A stretch of DNA of 64,000 bases from Streptococcus sp. HPH0090 (GCF_000411475.1 NZ_KE150464.1:1108501-1172500); one strand, 5' to 3'. Counted from the stretch's first letter, positions 1-10,300 are shown. Program-made: numbers and translations. The notes: generated from the sequence alone by a model not told the origin.

Positions 1-114
1 AAACGGCTAATTCCTCATATTTCATTTAATATCTAATCATTTTTGAGTTCGATTTTTATAAAAAAATAAAAGCACTAAAATTTGGTAAAATAATTCAGTT
101 TTTCCGAAAAAACC

Positions 115-143
115 TTGCATTGGTTTGATTTATTTGCTATATT
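115..143 (+). promoter_or_regulatory. Sigma-A promoter of the GH95 fucosidase gene
   Basis: TTGCAT at 115-120 and TATATT at 138-143 are separated by exactly 17 bp. They sit about 90 bp upstream of the only large plus-strand gene on this side. Apart from this promoter, the cre-like site and the RBS, I see nothing in bases 1-235. Confidence 0.7.
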
Positions 144-201
144 AAGATTATACAAAACAAAGAAAATATCTTTCTGCAAGTCTTATTTTTTTATCAAAAA
201 A

Positions 202-215
202 TGTATGCGCTTACA
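202..215 (+). promoter_or_regulatory. cre-like CcpA site upstream of the fucosidase gene
   Basis: TGTATGCGCTTACA matches the Gram-positive cre consensus TGWAANCGNTNWCA at all but one position. It lies in the 5' untranslated region, between the promoter and the RBS (gaaaggag, 222-229). Bound CcpA would block elongation there, which suits catabolite repression of a glycosidase. The assignment is by consensus matching only. Confidence 0.6.
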
Positions 216-235
216 GATTTGAGAAAGGAGTTTTT

Positions 236-3200
236 ATGGATAAGAGCTATTGGGAAAAATCCTGTAAGTATAGCATCCGAAAATTAACCGTTGGAACTGC
301 TTCTGTTTTACTTGGAGCTGTTTTTCTAGCGACACAAAACGTAGCCGCAGATAGCCTCGAAGTGAAGGAACATCAAACAAACGTCAGCGAGACAACGGTT
401 CAAGTGGATACGAAAGTAGAGGAACCAACTCAAGCCAAGACAGAGAATCAGCCAAACACAGAAAGTCAGCCTTCTACTGAAATAGCTGACAAAGAGGTCA
501 AACCAGAAAAGGAAGCACCTCAAACCAACAATCAATCAGAAACTAGCGCCGTAGCTGAACCTTCTGAAAACAAGGAGAGTGAAAAGCCCGAACTTCCTAT
601 GACTAAGCAAGAGAACTATCAACTTCATTACGATCAGCCAACTACTCCTTCTTATGACGGTTGGGAAAAACAAGCCCTTCCTGTCGGAAATGGAGAAATG
701 GGGGCTAAGGTTTTCGGACTTATCGGTGAAGAAAGAATCCAATACAACGAAAAAACTCTCTGGTCTGGAGGACCTCAACCTGATAGCACTGACTACAATG
801 GAGGGAACTATCAGGACCGCTATAAGGTTTTGGCAGAAATACGTAAAGCATTAGAAGAAGGAAACCGCCAAAAAGCCAAGCAATTGGCAGAGCGCAACCT
901 CGTAGGGCCAAACAATGCTCAGTATGGTCGTTACCTATCTTTTGGTGATATCTTCATGGTCTTTAACAACCAAAAGAAAGGTTTAGAGAACGTTACCGAC
1001 TACCACCGTGACTTAGATATTACCGAAGCTGTGACGACCACTTCTTATACTCAGGACGGGACAAACTTTAAACGTGAAACCTTCTCTAGCTATCCTGACG
1101 ATGTCACTGTGACTCACTTGAGTAAAAAAGGGGATAAGACCCTCGATTTTACCCTTTGGAATAGCTTGACAGAAGATTTACTTGCGAATGGTGACTACTC
1201 TTGGGAATATTCGAAGTATAAACAGGGAGCAGTCACTACCGATTCAAATGGTATCTTACTCAAGGGTACTGTCAAAGACAACGGCCTAAAATTCGCCTCA
1301 TATCTTGGTATTAAAACAGACGGACAGGTCACTTCTCAAGATGGCTACTTGACTGTTACAGGGGCCAGTTATGCGACCCTTTTACTCAGTGCCAAAACCA
1401 ACTTTGCTCAAAATCCAAAAACCAATTATCGCAAAGATATTGACTTAGAAAAAACGGTTAAGTCTATCGTTGAAGCTGCCAAGGCCAAAGACTATGAAAC
1501 TCTGAAAAATGATCATATCAAGGACTATCAAAGCCTCTTCAACCGCGTTCAACTAAATCTTGGCGGTAGCAAGTCTAATCAAACTACAAAAGAAGCTCTT
1601 CAAACCTATAATCCCGAAAAAGGGCAAAAACTAGAAGAACTCTTCTTCCAATACGGCCGTTACCTACTCATCAGTTCTTCTCGTAATCGGACAGATGCCC
1701 TTCCTGCCAACTTGCAAGGAGTCTGGAATGCGGTAGATAATCCACCTTGGAATTCTGACTACCACCTCAATGTCAACCTACAAATGAACTATTGGCCTGC
1801 CTACATGAACAATCTTGCAGAAACGGCAAAGCCAATGATCAATTATATCGATGATATGCGTTACTATGGCCGTATCGCTGCTAAAGAATATGCAGGTATC
1901 GAGTCCAAAGAAGGTCAAGAAAACGGTTGGCTGGTTCATACCCAGGCGACACCATTTGGCTGGACTACTCCTGGTTGGAACTACTATTGGGGTTGGTCTC
2001 CAGCTGCTAATGCTTGGATGATGCAGAACGTCTATGACTACTACAAATTCACCAAGGATGAAACTTATCTCAAAGAAAAGATTTATCCAATGCTCAAGGA
2101 AACAGCTAAGTTCTGGAACTCCTTCTTACACTACGACAAGGCTAGTGACCGTTGGGTTTCTTCTCCATCTTACTCGCCAGAGCATGGTACTATCACAATC
2201 GGAAATACCTTTGACCAATCACTAGTTTGGCAGCTCTTCCATGACTATATGGAAGCAGCCAATCATCTGAATGTCGACCAAGACTTGGTGACCGAAGTAA
2301 AGGCAAAATTTGACAAGCTCAAACCACTTCACATCAACCAAGAGGGCCGTATTAAGGAATGGTACGAGGAAGACAGCCCACAATTCACCAACGAAGGAAT
2401 TGAAAACCATCACCGTCACGTTTCCCATCTAGTTGGTCTCTTCCCAGGTACTCTATTTGGCAAGGATCAGCCTGAATATTTGGAAGCTGCACGCGCAACC
2501 CTAAACCATCGTGGAGATGGCGGTACCGGTTGGTCTAAGGCCAATAAAATCAACCTCTGGGCTCGTCTCCTAGATGGAAATCGTGCCCACCATTTGTTGG
2601 CAGAACAGCTCAGATCCTCAACTCTAGAAAACCTCTGGGATACGCACGCGCCTTTCCAAATCGATGGTAACTTTGGCGCAACCAGCGGTATGGCAGAAAT
2701 GCTCCTTCAATCTCACACAGGCTACATTGCCCCATTACCAGCCCTTCCAGATGCATGGAAAGACGGTCAAGTCTCAGGTCTCGTAGCTCGTGGTAATTTT
2801 GAAGTCAGCATGAAATGGAAAGAGAAAAATCTTGAGACGCTATCCTTCCTTTCTAATGTTGGTGGAGACTTAGTCGTAGACTATCCAAATATCGAAGCTA
2901 GCATTGTCAAGGTAAACGGTAAGGAAGTACAAGTTACCCGCATCAAAGACAACCGCATTCAACTTGCAACTCAAAAGGGCGATGTCATTACCTTTGAAAA
3001 CTTCCCTGGGCGTGTCACTCGTCTGACTGCCCAACGAAAAGATTCAACAACTGCTGAACTCAACTTTAATGCTGTTGAAGGAGCTACCCACTATATTATC
3101 CGCCGAGAAAGTACGGATGAAAATAGTCAAAACTCTACCGTACGTGAGTTCACAACCAACCAAACTCACTTCGTCGATCGTTCTATTGATTCAAGCCACG

Positions 3201-5272
3201 CTTATACATATACAGTCCAGGCAGTTTTGGGAGAACGCTCAACACCTATTTCAGATACTGCTTCAATCTCTGCCTTTAGTGAGCTCATGGACGATCGTGA
3301 CTCTCGCATTCAGTATGGTACTGCCTTTGGAGACTGGTCTGACTCAGAACTCTTTGGCGGAACAGAAAAATACGCCGATATCTCAAATGGGAATTATTCC
3401 GATAAGGATGCAACAGCAACCATTCCTTTCAATGGATCTGGTATTGAAATTTACGGACTCAAGTCTTCTCAATTAGGACTTGCTGAGGTTACAATCGATG
3501 GCAAATCTGTTGGTGAGCTTGATTTCTATACGGCTGGAGCTACTGAAAAGGGTGTCCTAATCGGTCGTTATACAAATCTATCTTCAGGCCCTCACCTTAT
3601 GACTATCACTGTTAAGCGTGAACATAAGGGACGTGGAAGTGAACGCTCAAAAATTTCCTTAGATTACTTCAAGGTCTTCCCAGGACAAGGAGAAACAGTT
3701 GAGAAAATAGATGATCGTGATTCTCGTATCCAATACGGCTCAGCATTTAAAGACTGGACTGATGCGGAACTCTATGCTTCTACAGAGAAATATGCAGATA
3801 TCAACGCAGACGATAGTCTTGCTCCTGAAGCAACTGCAAGAATCCCATTCTCTGGTACAGGTATTCGTATCTATGGGCTGAAAACTTCAGCTCTTGGCAA
3901 GGCTCTTGTGACACTCGATGGAAAAGAAATGCCAAGCCTTGATTTCTACACTGCCGGAGCTACCGAAAAAGGAGCTTTGATTGGTGAATTCACGAATCTA
4001 GCAGATGGCGACCACGTCTTAACTTTAAAAGTGGACCCAGATTCTCCAGACGGTCGAAAGAAAATCTCCCTTGATTCATTCGACATTCTAAAAGCTCCAT
4101 CAGTATCATTAGATACACCAAGCCTCGAACCTATAAAGGTAGAAGATAAGAAAGTAACACTAACTTTACCAACTGGTAACTGGGATGCTGTTGCTGTGAC
4201 ATTCCCTGGTGTTACAGATCCCCTACTCCTAAGAAAAGTTGATGAAGATCATCTTGTCACTTCTGGCGAGCAAACTGTATTAAGCATAAAGGATAATAAG
4301 GTTCAAATCGACATTCCTGAAACTGTGGAACGTAAATCTGGCAATCCAATAGAAGCTTATGCTATCCTAGGAGAAACACGAAGCAGTACTATTGTAACAG
4401 TTTTTCCAAAAGGGGAAACTGCACCTGTAGAAGAAAAAGTTGTTACAAGCAAAGGTGATGAGCCAGCTCCAGTAGTAACCATTCCTGAATATACTGACCC
4501 AATTGGAACTGCAGGAGAACAGGAAGCGCCTACTGTAGATATTCCTGAATACACTGAGCCTATCGGTACTGCAGGGGAACAAGAAGCGCCTAGCGTAGAT
4601 ATTCCTGAATACACTAAGCCTATCGGTACTGCGAGCGACCAGGCGGCTCCTATTCTGGACATTCCTGAATACACTGGACCTATCGGAACTGCTAGTGATC
4701 AAGCGGCGCCAAGTATCTCTCTTCCTGAGTTCAAACTCAAAGTCTTAAAAGATCAGGCTACTGGAGTTCAAGTCATTAGCGGAACAAATGAACTAGAAGG
4801 AGCAAGCTATCTTGAAATTCAGAAAGTAGAAAAACAGGAACTCTTAGGCAAGAAATATGATGCCTATAACCTTCAACTCAAGAATGAAAATGGTCAACCT
4901 ATCCAAGCAAAAGGTGCTATCCTCGTTCGATTACCAATTTCTGGAACAGTCCAAGAATTCTATCGCTTTAATTCACAAAAAGACTTGAAAGCACAAGATT
5001 TCACGATTCGTGATGGCATGCTTGAGTTTCTCACTCTTGACTTGACTACTTATGCCATCGTCTACAAGACGGACACAGTAGCTGAACCAGCAAATTCAGT
5101 TCAACTCGAAGAAGCTAGTCCATTAGCAAATAAAAACCAGATCAATGGTGAAAATTCTACAAATGACAAACAGCTTCCTGCTACTGGAGAAGAGTCAAGC
5201 CCACTCCTCTTTATGGCAAGCCTTGGTCTAGCCTTAACGGCAGCTTTCTTGCTTAAAGGAAAAAAAGAGTGA
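236..5272 (+). CDS. Cell-wall-anchored GH95 alpha-L-fucosidase, YSIRK/LPXTG surface protein
   Basis: Predicted to remove alpha-1,2-linked L-fucose from host glycans at the cell surface. A YSIRK-type signal peptide (residues 12-16, cleavage near 38) is followed by an acidic linker to about 120. The GH95 catalytic region spans about 125-920. Residues matching the general acid and base network of characterised GH95 enzymes are visible: Asn512 and Asn514 in LNVNLQMNYW, Glu649 in SPSYSPEHG, and Asp810 in FQIDGNFG. A fibronectin-III-like segment (about 925-1015) precedes two homologous beta-rich modules, each opening DDRDSRIQYG (from 1019 and 1159). Four 20-residue IPEYT-type repeats, a C-terminal domain and LPATGEE (from about 1647), hydrophobic stretch and KGKKE tail follow, typical of sortase A substrates. 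Linkage specificity is inferred from the family. Confidence 0.93.
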   Translation: MDKSYWEKSCKYSIRKLTVGTASVLLGAVFLATQNVAADSLEVKEHQTNVSETTVQVDTKVEEPTQAKTENQPNTESQPSTEIADKEVKPEKEAPQTNNQSETSAVAEPSENKESEKPELPMTKQENYQLHYDQPTTPSYDGWEKQALPVGNGEMGAKVFGLIGEERIQYNEKTLWSGGPQPDSTDYNGGNYQDRYKVLAEIRKALEEGNRQKAKQLAERNLVGPNNAQYGRYLSFGDIFMVFNNQKKGLENVTDYHRDLDITEAVTTTSYTQDGTNFKRETFSSYPDDVTVTHLSKKGDKTLDFTLWNSLTEDLLANGDYSWEYSKYKQGAVTTDSNGILLKGTVKDNGLKFASYLGIKTDGQVTSQDGYLTVTGASYATLLLSAKTNFAQNPKTNYRKDIDLEKTVKSIVEAAKAKDYETLKNDHIKDYQSLFNRVQLNLGGSKSNQTTKEALQTYNPEKGQKLEELFFQYGRYLLISSSRNRTDALPANLQGVWNAVDNPPWNSDYHLNVNLQMNYWPAYMNNLAETAKPMINYIDDMRYYGRIAAKEYAGIESKEGQENGWLVHTQATPFGWTTPGWNYYWGWSPAANAWMMQNVYDYYKFTKDETYLKEKIYPMLKETAKFWNSFLHYDKASDRWVSSPSYSPEHGTITIGNTFDQSLVWQLFHDYMEAANHLNVDQDLVTEVKAKFDKLKPLHINQEGRIKEWYEEDSPQFTNEGIENHHRHVSHLVGLFPGTLFGKDQPEYLEAARATLNHRGDGGTGWSKANKINLWARLLDGNRAHHLLAEQLRSSTLENLWDTHAPFQIDGNFGATSGMAEMLLQSHTGYIAPLPALPDAWKDGQVSGLVARGNFEVSMKWKEKNLETLSFLSNVGGDLVVDYPNIEASIVKVNGKEVQVTRIKDNRIQLATQKGDVITFENFPGRVTRLTAQRKDSTTAELNFNAVEGATHYIIRRESTDENSQNSTVREFTTNQTHFVDRSIDSSHAYTYTVQAVLGERSTPISDTASISAFSELMDDRDSRIQYGTAFGDWSDSELFGGTEKYADISNGNYSDKDATATIPFNGSGIEIYGLKSSQLGLAEVTIDGKSVGELDFYTAGATEKGVLIGRYTNLSSGPHLMTITVKREHKGRGSERSKISLDYFKVFPGQGETVEKIDDRDSRIQYGSAFKDWTDAELYASTEKYADINADDSLAPEATARIPFSGTGIRIYGLKTSALGKALVTLDGKEMPSLDFYTAGATEKGALIGEFTNLADGDHVLTLKVDPDSPDGRKKISLDSFDILKAPSVSLDTPSLEPIKVEDKKVTLTLPTGNWDAVAVTFPGVTDPLLLRKVDEDHLVTSGEQTVLSIKDNKVQIDIPETVERKSGNPIEAYAILGETRSSTIVTVFPKGETAPVEEKVVTSKGDEPAPVVTIPEYTDPIGTAGEQEAPTVDIPEYTEPIGTAGEQEAPSVDIPEYTKPIGTASDQAAPILDIPEYTGPIGTASDQAAPSISLPEFKLKVLKDQATGVQVISGTNELEGASYLEIQKVEKQELLGKKYDAYNLQLKNENGQPIQAKGAILVRLPISGTVQEFYRFNSQKDLKAQDFTIRDGMLEFLTLDLTTYAIVYKTDTVAEPANSVQLEEASPLANKNQINGENSTNDKQLPATGEESSPLLFMASLGLALTAAFLLKGKKE
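4481..4720 (+). repeat. Four tandem 60-bp (20-residue) repeats in the surface-protein stalk
   Basis: Each unit reads roughly IPEYTxPIGTAxxQxAPxxD and starts at about 4481, 4541, 4601 and 4661; a fifth partial unit (LPEFK) follows. Copies 1-2 share GEQEAP and copies 3-4 share SDQAAP, which suggests pairwise duplication. This is an extended Pro-rich cell-wall spacer whose copy number probably varies between strains. The repeats also produce long spurious minus-strand frames. Confidence 0.85.
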
Positions 5273-5303
5273 TTTTGATAAATCTATAAAAACTTCGATA
5301 GAC

Positions 5304-5335
5304 AAAAAAGGATGAGTAAAATACTCATCCTTTTT
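5304..5335. terminator. Bidirectional intrinsic terminator
   Basis: AAAAAGGATGAGTA and TACTCATCCTTTTT form a perfect hairpin with an A-run on one flank and a T-run on the other. It lies between the convergent fucosidase gene and the small minus-strand gene and can serve both. Confidence 0.9.
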
Positions 5336-5342
5336 GATTCCT

Positions 5343-5495
5343 CTAAAACAAACTATAAAACCAGTTAAAAATCGAATACAAAAGATTCATAAGGAAATCA
5401 TAGAAAATTGAGCAAATAAGATACCAAATGAATTCTACAATAGCGATTAGTGGTTTCACCAGGATATAAAATAAAATATCCCAAATAAACTTCAT
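5343..5495 (-). CDS. Small hydrophobic membrane protein, 50 aa
   Basis: The frame starts MKFIWDILFYILV and ends NWFYSLF. It is almost entirely hydrophobic and aromatic with one or two membrane spans, and is too short for most gene callers. Support for coding: an AAAGGAAG ribosome-binding site just upstream, a four-base ATGA overlap with the preceding small gene indicating translational coupling, and a terminator directly downstream. I do not recognise a family. A role as a small membrane regulator or stress peptide is only a guess. Confidence 0.6.
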   Translation of the reverse strand: MKFIWDILFYILVKPLIAIVEFIWYLICSIFYDFLMNLLYSIFNWFYSLF

Positions 5496-5662
5496 TTTTT
5501 ATCTTCCTTTCTAGGAAGTCCCACAATCCAAGGTAAAGAAGATAACATTTTATAGGCCGTAAGAAACTTAGCAAGCTCTATCGCTTTTGGCTCAGACTCC
5601 TTCTTTTCAGTCAATACTTCCATCCCTTTTACCCAGAGGCATGTTCCAATTACTCTAGCCAT
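5492..5662 (-). CDS. Small hypothetical protein, 56 aa, possibly frame-shifted at its 5' end
   Basis: The frame runs MARVIGTCLWVKGMEV to GLPRKEDKK: mixed charge, one weakly hydrophobic segment, no family I recognise. Its stop overlaps the start of the 50-aa membrane protein. There is no good RBS at this ATG. An upstream ATG at 5691 does have one (AGGGGAGA) but reads only 13 codons (MDQQPNFLPTWLE) before stopping at 5650. A one-base slip in the T6 run at 5668-5674 would join the two into a 66-residue protein (MDQQPNFFTNMARV...). So this may be a frameshifted gene, a slippage-dependent gene or a coupled pair. Confidence 0.5.
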   Translation of the reverse strand: MARVIGTCLWVKGMEVLTEKKESEPKAIELAKFLTAYKMLSSLPWIVGLPRKEDKK

Positions 5663-5744
5663 GTTGGTAAAAAATTTGGTTGTTGATCCATGCGATTCTC
5701 CCCTAGTTCATCTCGTTTCTAACAAATCAGATCTTACTGAATTC

Positions 5745-5772
5745 AGTATATCAAATTTTTGTAGATAATCAA
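5745..5772 (-). promoter_or_regulatory. Promoter of the small-protein pair
   Basis: On the minus strand, TTGATT (5767-5772) and TATACT (5745-5750) are spaced by 16 bp. They lie just downstream of the ami operon terminator, so the small genes form their own transcription unit. A 14-bp perfect palindrome, TACTGAATTCAGTA, covers 5735-5748 around the -10 box and probable start. Confidence 0.6.
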
Positions 5773-5788
5773 GCTTTTATCTACAAAA
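5757..5788. promoter_or_regulatory. 12-bp perfect inverted repeat, probable operator
   Basis: TTTTGTAGATAA (5757-5768) and its exact complement (5777-5788) flank an 8-bp spacer containing the -35 element of the small-gene promoter. Dyad symmetry over a -35 box is typical of a repressor operator. It is AT-rich and not followed by a T-run in the gene direction, so it is not a convincing terminator. No cognate regulator is obvious nearby. Confidence 0.55.
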
Positions 5789-5838
5789 TAAAAAAGTTTC
5801 ATAACCTTTCTAGAATTCTTCTAGCAAGACTATAAAAC
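5788..5838 (-). terminator. Intrinsic terminator of the ami operon
   Basis: On the minus strand, GTTTTATA pairs with TATGAAAC (one G:U) around an inner CTAGAA/TTCTAG hairpin, followed by TTTTTTATTTT. It starts just past the amiF stop codon. Confidence 0.7.
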
Positions 5839-5846
5839 CTTATTTA

Positions 5847-6773
5847 TTATTTCATTTCTTTTTTATAACGTTCCAATTCTGCTTGGTTAGCCCAAACAAA
5901 ATGACCTGGACGAATTTCTACCATAGAAGGTTTATCAGTTTCATAGTCATGTTGATCTGGATCATAGACTTTCAAAACTTTTTTACGTTCCAAGATTGGG
6001 TCTGGAATAGGAACAGCTGATAAAAGTGCTTGTGTATATGGATGGACTGGATTGTTAAACAACTCTTCCGTCTCAGCTACTTCAACAATGACACCCTTAT
6101 AGATTACCGCAATACGATCAGAGATAAAACGAACTACTGACAAATCATGGGCGATAAAGAGATAAGTCAAGCCTAATTCTTTTTGGAATTTCTTGAGCAA
6201 GTTCAAAACTTGGGCACGTACAGAAACGTCCAAGGCTGAAATTGGCTCATCCGCGATAACGAAGTCAGGTTGCATAACCAAGGCACGTGCAATCCCGATA
6301 CGTTGACGTTGTCCACCTGAAAACTCGTGTGGGTAACGTGTCAAATGTTCAGCCAAAAGCCCTACTTCACGAATGATATTTTGAACTTTTTCTTTTCTTT
6401 CTTCTTCATCTTTAAACAAATGGTGGTTGTAAAGACCTTCAGAGATGATATAGTCTACTGTCGCACGTTCATTCAAACTTGCGGCTGGGTCTTGGAAAAT
6501 CATTTGAATGCGACGGATTAATTCCGCTGCTTGTTCACGTGATTTTTTACCATTGATTTTTTGACCATCAAAGATAATATCTCCCTTGCTGGTGTCGTTA
6601 AGACCGATAATAGCACGACCAATTGTTGTCTTACCACTACCAGATTCTCCAACGAGTGAGAAAGTTTCTCCTTTGTTGATAAAGAAGTTTGCATTCTTAA
6701 CGGCTACAAACTTTTTGCTTCCTTCACCGAAGGAAATTTCTAAGTCTTTAATTTCTACTAATTTTTCAGACAT
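5847..6773 (-). CDS. amiF: Oligopeptide ABC transporter, ATPase AmiF
   Basis: Cytoplasmic ATPase of the Ami oligopeptide importer, working as a heterodimer with AmiE. The 308-residue form starting [15 protein letters not shown] is chosen because it has AGGAAGGAA just upstream and matches the usual AmiF length; the longer frame would run into amiE. Visible motifs are Walker [10 protein letters not shown], signature SGGQRQRIG, Walker [12 protein letters not shown], and an OppF-type C-terminal region ([13 protein letters not shown]). It is the last gene of amiACDEF, 10 bases before which amiE ends. Confidence 0.97.
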   Translation of the reverse strand: MSEKLVEIKDLEISFGEGSKKFVAVKNANFFINKGETFSLVGESGSGKTTIGRAIIGLNDTSKGDIIFDGQKINGKKSREQAAELIRRIQMIFQDPAASLNERATVDYIISEGLYNHHLFKDEEERKEKVQNIIREVGLLAEHLTRYPHEFSGGQRQRIGIARALVMQPDFVIADEPISALDVSVRAQVLNLLKKFQKELGLTYLFIAHDLSVVRFISDRIAVIYKGVIVEVAETEELFNNPVHPYTQALLSAVPIPDPILERKKVLKVYDPDQHDYETDKPSMVEIRPGHFVWANQAELERYKKEMK

Positions 6774-6783
6774 TTCCTTCCTC

Positions 6784-7851
6784 CTAGTCCTCAAGATGAG
6801 CAAAGCCCATCTTTTCACGAATTTTATCGTGTAAGTCTTCAATCACTGCTGGTTTTGAAACTTTTGGAGCCTGTTCATGAAGCAACCATGTTTTCGCCCA
6901 ATGAGTATCTGATACTACAAACTGTGGAGCTTTTTCTTCGAAATCAATCTTCATCGCATAATCTGAACGAAGAGCAAAAGCATCTCCCTTCAATTCTGTA
7001 TAAAGTGATGGAGGTGTTCCAGGGATTGAGTACAATTCACCCTTTTCGTCAGCCAACTGTGGCAAACTTGACAAGAGACTCCATGTGTATGGGTGACGTG
7101 GGTCGTAGAAAATTTCCTCAACTGTACCATACTCGACGATTTCACCAGCATACATAACTGCAACTTTATCAGCAATACTTGCTACGACACCAAGGTCGTG
7201 GGTAATAAAGATTGTTGTAAAGTGGTATTCCTGTTGAAGTGATTTCAATAAGTCAATAATCTGAGCTTGGATGGTCACATCAAGGGCTGTTGTTGGCTCA
7301 TCACAGATAAGAACATCTGGACGACATGCAAGCGCAATTGCAATAACAATACGTTGACGCATCCCACCAGAATACTGGAATGGATACTCATCAAAACGTC
7401 TCTTAGCATCAGGGATACCAACCTTATTCATATAGTCGATAGCCAACTCTTTTGCTTCTTGGGCTGTTTTCCCTTGGTGTTTCACAATAACTTCAGTGAT
7501 TTGACTTCCGATTGTCTTGATTGGGTCAAGACTGGTCATCGGATCTTGGAAGATTGTTGCAATCTTAGCACCACGAATTTGTTCCCAATCTTTATTAGAT
7601 GTAAGCTCTGTCAATTCTTGTCCACGGTATTGAATGCTACCGCGTGCAATACGACCATTTTCTTCTAACATCCCTGTGAAGGTTTTTGTTAAAACTGATT
7701 TACCTGAACCTGACTCACCAACTAATGCGAGAACTTCTCCCTCAATCAAATCGATGGAGACACCTCGAATAGCTGTCAAAATTTTGTCACGAACGTCAAA
7801 TTCCACGACAATATCTTGAGCAGTCAAAATTACATTTTTTTCTTTTGTCAT
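6784..7851 (-). CDS. amiE: Oligopeptide ABC transporter, ATPase AmiE
   Basis: Second ATPase of the Ami oligopeptide importer (355 aa), coupling ATP hydrolysis to peptide uptake through AmiC/AmiD. It carries Walker [10 protein letters not shown], signature SGGMRQR, Walker [12 protein letters not shown], the H-loop histidine in FITHDLG, and the OppD-type [13 protein letters not shown] segment. It follows amiD by 8 bp in a tightly packed operon. In streptococci Ami feeds nutrition and imports peptide pheromones for Rgg-type sensing; that role is family knowledge. Confidence 0.97.
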   Translation of the reverse strand: MTKEKNVILTAQDIVVEFDVRDKILTAIRGVSIDLIEGEVLALVGESGSGKSVLTKTFTGMLEENGRIARGSIQYRGQELTELTSNKDWEQIRGAKIATIFQDPMTSLDPIKTIGSQITEVIVKHQGKTAQEAKELAIDYMNKVGIPDAKRRFDEYPFQYSGGMRQRIVIAIALACRPDVLICDEPTTALDVTIQAQIIDLLKSLQQEYHFTTIFITHDLGVVASIADKVAVMYAGEIVEYGTVEEIFYDPRHPYTWSLLSSLPQLADEKGELYSIPGTPPSLYTELKGDAFALRSDYAMKIDFEEKAPQFVVSDTHWAKTWLLHEQAPKVSKPAVIEDLHDKIREKMGFAHLED

Positions 7852-7859
7852 GTCTACTC

Positions 7860-8786
7860 CTATCTATGTGTACGTGGATCACTAGCATCCGCTAGGTTTT
7901 GACCAACTACGAAAAGTGACAAGGATACCAAAACCAAAGTTGTCAATGGAATCCAGAAGAGGTAAGCATTTGTTGTTACGTTCTGAGAATAGTCCGAAAT
8001 CAAACGTCCCAAACTTGGTACTGTGATTGGCAAACCAAGTCCAAAGAATGATAGGAAGGCTTCATATGAGATAAATGCAGGAAGCATTTGTGACATTGTC
8101 GTAACAATAACAGATACCAATTGAGGCATGATGTTTTTAATGACGATTTTGTAAGTTGGTGTTCCCAATGTACGTGAAGCAAGGTTATACTCCAAATCAC
8201 GGTAACGCATGATTTGGATACGAATCATATAAGCGATACCAATCCAAGTGGTTACACTCATGGCAAAGATCAAGTTCCAGAAACCTGCACCGATAGAGTA
8301 AGTCAAAACAATAACGATTAAAAGTGATGGGATGTTATTGATAACGTTATAAACTTCCATCATGATACGGTCAACAGATTTTGAAATACCCCAGATACCA
8401 CCAACAATAACACCAATAACAAGGTTGATAAAAGTCGCGATTACTGAAATCAAGATAGAGTTACGTGCTCCAAACCATACACCGTCAAAAAGAGACTTAC
8501 CATTACTATCTGTACCAAACCAATGTTCAGCATTTGGCTTAATGTAACGAGCACTAAAATCATTTACTTTACTTACATCATTGAAGTCAAAATCTGAGAA
8601 CATTGGGTAGATGAAACTCATCAATACGATGGAAATCAAAATACCGAGCATGATGATTGTTGATTTTTTCTTCAAAAACTGTCTAAAAACAGATCCCCAG
8701 TATGAGTAGGCAGGAGCATCAATTGCTTCAGAGGCAAAATCATCTCGTTTTACAAATTGAAATTTATCATTACTAATTGTAGACAT
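7860..8786 (-). CDS. amiD: Oligopeptide ABC transporter, permease AmiD
   Basis: OppC-type inner-membrane permease (308 aa). The N-terminal cytoplasmic stretch leads to a membrane span (about 40-60), an extracellular loop with [15 protein letters not shown], and the BPD_transp_1 core with the [11 protein letters not shown] coupling region that contacts the ATPases. Its start codon shares its last base with the amiC stop, so the two permeases are translationally coupled. It pairs with AmiC to form the channel. Confidence 0.96.
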   Translation of the reverse strand: MSTISNDKFQFVKRDDFASEAIDAPAYSYWGSVFRQFLKKKSTIIMLGILISIVLMSFIYPMFSDFDFNDVSKVNDFSARYIKPNAEHWFGTDSNGKSLFDGVWFGARNSILISVIATFINLVIGVIVGGIWGISKSVDRIMMEVYNVINNIPSLLIVIVLTYSIGAGFWNLIFAMSVTTWIGIAYMIRIQIMRYRDLEYNLASRTLGTPTYKIVIKNIMPQLVSVIVTTMSQMLPAFISYEAFLSFFGLGLPITVPSLGRLISDYSQNVTTNAYLFWIPLTTLVLVSLSLFVVGQNLADASDPRTHR

Positions 8787-10282
8787 TATTTGCCTCCTTT
8801 CTCTGTCAACTTAATACGAGGGTCAATAATAGTCATCCAAATATCTCCGATTAAGTAAGAGAAAATTGAGACACTTGTAAAGATGAATACTAGACCGACA
8901 ACCATGTTGTTATTTGACGCTTTTACAGAGTCAATCAACATTTTACCCATACCTGGAAAGGCGAAGACTGTTTCAGTAAGAGTCGCTCCACCGATAACAC
9001 CAATAATTGAACCTGGGATACCAGAAACAAGTGGCACCATGGCATTTTTAAAGATGTGTTTGTTAGAAATTTCTTTTTCAGAAAGACCTTTAGCTCGAGC
9101 AAAACGAACGAAGTCTTGTGATTGCAAGTCAATCATGTAACGACGGATCCAAATAGCTAGACCTGGTGCTCCAAGCAAACCAAGGATAACTGCAGGTAAA
9201 ACATATGAACGCCAGTCTCCAGCACCCAAGATAGGGAATGAATCTGGGAATCCAATTGAAGAACCAATCAAACGAATGATATATACAAGGGCAATCGTTG
9301 GAAGTGCAAGCAAGAATGTCAAAGCTCCTGTTGAGAAACTATCAATCCATGTGTTCTTGTAACGAGCCATTGCAGAACCAAGTGGGATTGCAATCGCGTA
9401 TGAAATAGCAAGACCAATCAAACCTGTGATAGCAGAACTTGCAATCATTGATGGATACTGATAGTTACTTTCAGTAGCTGTATATGGATCATCCTTACCA
9501 TAGTTGGCTATTTCACGGGCATCAGCCTGACTTGGTGATTTATAAGTTCTTGTATAGATGTTGACTGATGAAGTTTTCTTACCTGTTGGGAATTGAACTT
9601 CTGAAGTCTTGGTTTGTCCTTGTCCTTGTGTAATAACTTGAAGTACAGGAGTATTGGCATAAGTTGGGTAAGAATCTCCTAGGTTCAAGTTCACAAAGTT
9701 TTGGTGAACAAATGGGAACTGACTGTTGAAGTACAAGAGGTATTTATGTTTAGTCCCTGAACCTACTAAAGACCATCCAATAGCTGGATCGTTTTCAAAA
9801 CGCAAATAACGCTCTAAGTTAGGATTTTCTGGGTCTTGAATCTTGTTTGTATGGTCAATATCAAGCAAGTTTGCATAGAATTTGAACACACGCTCGAAAA
9901 TAGGGATTTCACGAGTAGCATAGAATTGGCCGCTCTCTGTAAACTCACCCAAAGTCCAACCGTTTCCAATTTGTTGGATGTATTTTTCGTAGATAGCTTT
10001 ATTTGTATCGTTTGCATCAACGGTTACAGAAGGGTCAATGCTACTAGCTTTTTCCTGCAACTCTTTCGTATCGTAATACTCGATATAACCCATACGCTCA
10101 TAAACGGTATTTTCATAATTATCGCGTTTATCAGCTGTGGTTGCAATTTTATTGTAGTTAGTATCTTGTTTGAAGATCAACTTCCGTGGAACCAACGTAT
10201 AGATGATTGTGTAAATCAAGGTCGTTACTAAAAAGATAGAAACTAACGACCGCAAGATACGCATAAAAACATATTTTTTCAT
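8786..10282 (-). CDS. amiC: Oligopeptide ABC transporter, permease AmiC
   Basis: OppB-type permease, 498 aa, longer than generic OppB (about 310 aa). The first span (about 8-30) is followed by a large extracellular insertion of roughly 250 residues before the five-helix transport core, as in other streptococcal AmiC proteins. The coupling motif region [18 protein letters not shown] is present. It is separated from amiA by 65 bp containing a terminator-like hairpin, so its expression probably depends on read-through from the amiA promoter. Confidence 0.96.
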   Translation of the reverse strand: MKKYVFMRILRSLVSIFLVTTLIYTIIYTLVPRKLIFKQDTNYNKIATTADKRDNYENTVYERMGYIEYYDTKELQEKASSIDPSVTVDANDTNKAIYEKYIQQIGNGWTLGEFTESGQFYATREIPIFERVFKFYANLLDIDHTNKIQDPENPNLERYLRFENDPAIGWSLVGSGTKHKYLLYFNSQFPFVHQNFVNLNLGDSYPTYANTPVLQVITQGQGQTKTSEVQFPTGKKTSSVNIYTRTYKSPSQADAREIANYGKDDPYTATESNYQYPSMIASSAITGLIGLAISYAIAIPLGSAMARYKNTWIDSFSTGALTFLLALPTIALVYIIRLIGSSIGFPDSFPILGAGDWRSYVLPAVILGLLGAPGLAIWIRRYMIDLQSQDFVRFARAKGLSEKEISNKHIFKNAMVPLVSGIPGSIIGVIGGATLTETVFAFPGMGKMLIDSVKASNNNMVVGLVFIFTSVSIFSYLIGDIWMTIIDPRIKLTEKGGK

Positions 10283-10300
10283 ATTATTTCCTTTAAAATC

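Noticed and set aside
4357..4702. Two long minus-strand open frames inside the fucosidase gene
   Set aside because: They are produced by the 60-bp tandem repeats in the real plus-strand gene; no RBS, and composition follows the repeat.
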